The position numbers and the translations under genes were made by a program. The notes below the pieces were generated by a model. That model was not told where the DNA came from, made no database searches, and worked only from the letters and a program-made list of their open reading frames with translations. This document shows, piece after piece, positions 60,821-64,000 of a DNA stretch of 64,000 bases; the stretch's first letter is position 1, and every line of letters starts with the position of its first letter. Source of the DNA: Janthinobacterium sp. 1_2014MBL_MicDiv (GTDB lineage Bacteria; Pseudomonadota; Gammaproteobacteria; Burkholderiales; Burkholderiaceae_D); contig NZ_CP011319.1 in the NCBI RefSeq assembly GCF_001865675.1, forward strand, positions 6,262,001 to 6,326,000, given 5' to 3'.

Positions 60821-61459
60821 ATGAATAAAATTGTGGTGGTGGATTACGGCATGGGCAACCTGCGCTCGGTGGCGCAAGCGCTGCGCGCCGTGGCGCCGGA
60901 AGCCGATGTGCGCATTTCCGGATTGGCGCAAGACATCGACAGCGCCGACCGCATCGTCTTGCCGGGCCAGGGCGCCATGCCCGACTGCATGCGCAGCCTG
61001 CGCGAATCGGGCGTGCTCGAAGCGCTGCTGCGCGCCGCCGACAGCAAGCCCGTGCTGGGCGTGTGCATCGGCGAGCAAATGCTGTTCGACGCCAGCGAAG
61101 AGGGCGATGCGGCGGGCCTGGGCTTGCTGCCAGGCAAAGTCGTGCGCTTCCAGCTCGATGGCCAGGTGCAGGAAGACGGTTCGCGCTTCAAGGTGCCGCA
61201 AATGGGCTGGAACCAAGTCCGGCAAACGGCATCCCATGCCATGTGGGAGGGCATTGCCGACCAGGCGTATTTTTACTTTGTGCACAGCTATTTTGCTCAA
61301 CCTCAAGAGGCCGCGCACACGGTGGGCCAGACTATCTATGGTGCGCCGTTTGCGTGCGCGGTCGCGCGTGATAATATTTTCGCGACACAGTTTCACCCTG
61401 AAAAAAGCGCTGCCGCTGGCTTGCAGCTGTACAAGAACTTCGTTCACTGGCAACCTTGA
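60821..61459 (+). CDS. hisH: imidazole glycerol phosphate synthase glutaminase subunit
   Basis: This 212-residue class I glutamine amidotransferase has the triad Cys82 (GVCIGEQML), His192 and Glu194 (FATQFHPEKS). It supplies ammonia to HisF. One difference from usual HisH is PGQGAMPDCM in place of PGVGAF, which is a common betaproteobacterial variant as far as I recall. It is 57 bp before hisA. Confidence 0.96.
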   Translation: MNKIVVVDYGMGNLRSVAQALRAVAPEADVRISGLAQDIDSADRIVLPGQGAMPDCMRSLRESGVLEALLRAADSKPVLGVCIGEQMLFDASEEGDAAGLGLLPGKVVRFQLDGQVQEDGSRFKVPQMGWNQVRQTASHAMWEGIADQAYFYFVHSYFAQPQEAAHTVGQTIYGAPFACAVARDNIFATQFHPEKSAAAGLQLYKNFVHWQP

Positions 61460-61516
61460 CGTACCTTCGTGGCCTTTCCGGCTTCGCTCCTCACTCACTC
61501 TGACACCACACTGACC

Positions 61517-62290
61517 ATGCTGCTCATTCCCGCCATCGACCTGAAAGACGGTCACTGCGTACGCCTGAAACAAGGCGATATGGAACTTGCCACCGTATTT
61601 TCCGAAGACCCGGCCGAGATGGCCCGCCATTGGCTGATGCAAGGCGCGCGCCGGCTGCACCTGGTCGACCTGAACGGCGCATTTGCCGGCAAGCCGAAAA
61701 ACGAAGGCGCCGTGAAATCCATCCTGAAGGCCGTGCAAGATTTCGCCGTGGAAAACGACATCGAGGAAATCCCCGTGCAGCTGGGCGGCGGCATCCGCGA
61801 CCTCGACACCATCGAGCGCTACCTGGACGCCGGCATCAGCTACATCATCATCGGCACGGCGGCCGTGAAGAGCCCCGGCTTCCTGCACGACGCCTGCAGC
61901 GCCTTCCCGGGCCACATCATCGTCGGCCTCGACGCCAAGGATGGCAAGGTGGCAACGGATGGCTGGAGCAAGATGTCGGGCCATGAAGTGATCGACCTGG
62001 CCAAGAAATTCGAGGCGTATGGCGTCGAATCGATCATTTACACGGACATCGGCCGCGACGGCATGATGGGCGGCATCAATATCGAAGCCACCGTCAAGCT
62101 GGCGCAAGCCGTCAAGATCCCCGTCATCGCCTCGGGCGGCCTGCACAATATCGGCGACGTGGAAGCGCTGTGCGCGGTCCAGGCCGAAGGCATCGAAGGC
62201 GTGATCTGCGGCCGCTCCATCTATGAAGGCACGATCGACCTGGCGCAGGCGCAAGAGCGCGCCGACGAGCTGACCGACGCCGCCGTTTAA
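61517..62290 (+). CDS. hisA: phosphoribosylformimino-5-aminoimidazole carboxamide ribotide isomerase
   Basis: This 257-residue beta/alpha-barrel isomerase has the catalytic Asp8 (PAIDLKDG) and a second catalytic aspartate in YTDIGRDGMMGG. The phosphate-binding glycines are in QLGGGIRD and ASGGLHNI. The start MLLIPAIDLK is chosen; 16 upstream codons lack family similarity. Confidence 0.97.
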   Translation: MLLIPAIDLKDGHCVRLKQGDMELATVFSEDPAEMARHWLMQGARRLHLVDLNGAFAGKPKNEGAVKSILKAVQDFAVENDIEEIPVQLGGGIRDLDTIERYLDAGISYIIIGTAAVKSPGFLHDACSAFPGHIIVGLDAKDGKVATDGWSKMSGHEVIDLAKKFEAYGVESIIYTDIGRDGMMGGINIEATVKLAQAVKIPVIASGGLHNIGDVEALCAVQAEGIEGVICGRSIYEGTIDLAQAQERADELTDAAV

Positions 62291-62350
62291 GCCAGCCCGG
62301 CCGGGGCGTGCCTGCGCATGCCCGGGCCTGGCGACAATCTGGATATCATC

Positions 62351-63112
62351 ATGCTTGCAAAACGTATCATCCCCTGCCTCGACGTGACCAATGGCCGCGT
62401 CGTCAAAGGCGTCAATTTCACGGAATTGCGCGACGCCGGCGACCCGGTGGAAATCGCCCGCCGCTACGACGAGCAGGGCGCCGATGAAATCACCTTCCTC
62501 GACATTACCGCCTCGAGCGACAACCGCGGCCTGATCTTCGACATCATCGAAGCGGTGGCCTCGCAAGTGTTCATCCCGCTGACGGTGGGCGGCGGCGTGC
62601 GCGTGGTGGAAGACGTGCGCCGGTTGCTCAACGCGGGCGCCGACAAGGTCAGCATCAACACCTCGGCCGTGACGAATCCGCAGCTGGTGTTTGAGGCATC
62701 GCAAAAGCATGGCTCGCAATGCATCGTCGTGGCCATCGACGCCAAGCAGGTGTCACCGGGCAAGTGGGAAGTGTTTACCCACGGCGGACGCACCGCCACG
62801 GGCCTGGACGCGTTCGAGTGGGCGCGTAAAATGGAAAGCCTGGGCGCCGGTGAAATCTTGCTGACCAGCATGGACCGCGACGGCACCAAGGTGGGGTTTG
62901 ATTTGGGCTTGACGCGCGGCGTGTCCGACGCCGTCAGCATTCCCGTCATCGCCTCGGGCGGCGTGGGCGGCTTGCAGGACCTGGTCGACGGCATCAAGGT
63001 GGGTCGCGCGGACGCCGTGCTGGCCGCCAGCATCTTCCACTATGGCCAGCACACGGTGCAGGAAGCCAAGCGCTTCATGGCGCAGCAGGGCATTCCCATG
63101 CGCCTGGCATAA
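62351..63112 (+). CDS. hisF: imidazole glycerol phosphate synthase cyclase subunit
   Basis: This 253-residue cyclase uses ammonia from HisH to form imidazole glycerol phosphate and AICAR. It has Asp11 (IPCLDVTNGRVVKG), the second catalytic Asp in TSMDRDGTK, and the phosphate loops TVGGGVRVV and ASGGVGGL. It is 60 bp after hisA and 27 bp before hisI. Confidence 0.97.
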   Translation: MLAKRIIPCLDVTNGRVVKGVNFTELRDAGDPVEIARRYDEQGADEITFLDITASSDNRGLIFDIIEAVASQVFIPLTVGGGVRVVEDVRRLLNAGADKVSINTSAVTNPQLVFEASQKHGSQCIVVAIDAKQVSPGKWEVFTHGGRTATGLDAFEWARKMESLGAGEILLTSMDRDGTKVGFDLGLTRGVSDAVSIPVIASGGVGGLQDLVDGIKVGRADAVLAASIFHYGQHTVQEAKRFMAQQGIPMRLA

Positions 63113-63139
63113 TCAGCGTCCAACCCGGGATAGAACCAT

Positions 63140-63577
63140 ATGCAAAACGCAACGATCGTATCGAGCAATGCCAAGTGGCTGAAAAAGGTCAAATGGGACG
63201 AGCATGGGCTGGTGCCCGTGATCGCGCAGGAGGCGGGCAGCAATGACGTGCTGATGTTTGCCTGGATGAACCGCGACGCCCTGGCGCGCACGGTGGAACT
63301 GGGTGAAGCCGTATACTGGAGCCGTTCGCGCAAGAAACTGTGGCACAAGGGCGAAGAGTCGGGCCACACGCAAAAGGTGCTGGAAATCCGCCTCGATTGC
63401 GACGAAGACGTGGTCTTGCTGAAAATCGAGCAGGCCGGCGGCATCGCCTGCCATACGGGCCGCCACTCGTGCTTCTTCCAGAAGTTCGAAGGCGACGAGA
63501 AAACGGGCGAATGGCAAGTCACCGACCCGGTGCTGAAAGACCCCGAAACGATATACGCGGAAACCAAGAACAAATGA
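63140..63577 (+). CDS. hisI: phosphoribosyl-AMP cyclohydrolase
   Basis: This 145-residue zinc cyclohydrolase carries out the third step of the pathway. It has the metal-binding segments LDCDEDVVLLKIEQ (about 93-106) and ACHTGRHSCFF (about 112-122). HisI and HisE are separate genes here, not fused. Its stop overlaps the hisE start (ATGA). Confidence 0.96.
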   Translation: MQNATIVSSNAKWLKKVKWDEHGLVPVIAQEAGSNDVLMFAWMNRDALARTVELGEAVYWSRSRKKLWHKGEESGHTQKVLEIRLDCDEDVVLLKIEQAGGIACHTGRHSCFFQKFEGDEKTGEWQVTDPVLKDPETIYAETKNK

Positions 63578-63945
63578 GTGAAACTTTAAAGCGCCTGGCC
63601 GCCGTGATCGAATCGCGCAAGCCGGCCAATGGCGGCGACCCCGCCACCTCCTATGTGGCGCGCCTGTTTGCCAAGGGCGACGATGCCATCTTGAAAAAAA
63701 TCGGCGAAGAGGCGACGGAAACCGTGATGGCCGCCAAGGATGCGCGGCGCGACAACGACCCGTCCAAGGTTCTGTACGAGTGCGCCGACCTGTGGTTTCA
63801 CAGCCTGGTGATGCTGGCGCAGTTCGACCTGACGCCGCAGCAGGTGCTTGACGAGCTGGCGCGCCGCGAAGGCCTGTCCGGTCTCGAAGAGAAGGCGGCG
63901 CGCAAGGATGAGCTGCGCGATGCCGGCGAAACGGATAAACACTGA
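63574..63945 (+). CDS. hisE: phosphoribosyl-ATP pyrophosphatase
   Basis: This 123-residue alpha-helical NTP-pyrophosphatase has the metal-binding KKIGEEATETVMAAKD (about 41-56) and ECADLWFHSLVML blocks. It hydrolyses PR-ATP to PR-AMP. The start MSETLKRLAAV overlaps hisI by 4 bp. hinT follows after 15 bp. Confidence 0.95.
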   Translation: MSETLKRLAAVIESRKPANGGDPATSYVARLFAKGDDAILKKIGEEATETVMAAKDARRDNDPSKVLYECADLWFHSLVMLAQFDLTPQQVLDELARREGLSGLEEKAARKDELRDAGETDKH

Positions 63946-63960
63946 TTGATGGGAGCGCGC

Positions 63961-64000
63961 GTGGATAACTGTATTTTTTGCAAGATTGCTGCAAAACAAA
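63961..64000 (+). CDS. hinT: HIT-family protein (HinT), N-terminus only
   Basis: Only 13 codons are visible: a GTG start followed by MDNCIFCKIAAKQ, the characteristic HIT/HinT N-terminus with the zinc-site-like Cys pair C-x-x-C. GGGAG lies 5 bp before the GTG, making it better than the in-frame ATG at 63949. The gene continues beyond the right edge. It is the usual gene after hisE in Burkholderiales, where tatABC often follows. HinT hydrolyses nucleoside phosphoramidates. Confidence 0.75.
   Translation, partial: MDNCIFCKIAAKQ

Noticed and set aside
1..64000. Search for CRISPR arrays, tRNA or rRNA genes and prophage
   Set aside because: Read by eye on both strands; I saw no regular spacer-repeat pattern, no tRNA-like cloverleaf with a TTC loop, and no phage structural genes.

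Overview
The window is a 64 kb piece of a GC-rich betaproteobacterial chromosome, most likely Oxalobacteraceae (Janthinobacterium/Massilia/Duganella type). The evidence is the codon bias, the mlaFEDACB order with mlaA inside the operon, the run ibaG-murA-hisGDCBHAFIE-hinT, and LiuR-controlled leucine catabolism that carries aceK. It is mostly core chromosome with one large accessory surface-protein locus in the middle.

Positions 1-5.5 kb (minus strand) hold a leucine/acetyl-CoA unit read liuR, ivd, aceK, thiolase, SDR (the SDR is cut by the left edge). Palindromic LiuR-type boxes lie in front of both ivd and liuR. From 5.5 to 11.4 kb come an AT-rich gap, an XRE-type regulator with a perfect palindrome just before its start codon, a small conserved-looking ORF, then ubiX, grxD, a GNAT acetyltransferase, tex and a small secreted protein.

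Positions 11.5-35.6 kb are the most interesting part. An STN/TonB-C periplasmic protein, an ECF sigma factor and a FecR-type anti-sigma factor precede a 4550-residue two-partner-secretion exoprotein. Its transporter follows, then a DUF2341-LamG-ExbB fusion, ExbD, a TonB, a Porin_5 porin, a coiled-coil periplasmic protein and a YbjN protein. The layout matches the Pseudomonas aeruginosa PUMA3 (VreA-VreI-VreR) and PdtA/PdtB/ExbB2/ExbD2 locus, which responds to phosphate starvation. A textbook PhoB-type promoter precedes the vreA-like gene. The exoprotein and transporter genes share a second, gap-free aligned promoter layout. I infer a phosphate-responsive surface system in which sigma factor and PhoB act together and an energised Exb/Ton complex is dedicated to the locus.

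Positions 35.8-41.9 kb hold an SNF2-family ATPase, a PAS histidine kinase with an OmpR-type response regulator, and a lone RAYT (Y1-type) transposase between REP-like repeats. Positions 42-48.2 kb are gltBD. Positions 48.4-52.6 kb are the Mla phospholipid-transport operon. Positions 52.8-54.5 kb are a two-gene ABC exporter. The rest is ibaG, murA and the histidine operon, with an orphan adenine-type DNA methyltransferase between hisD and hisC, ending in hinT, cut by the right edge. A divergent intergenic repeat with a covarying hairpin occurs twice (about 7.0 and 32.5 kb). I see no rRNA, tRNA or CRISPR array.
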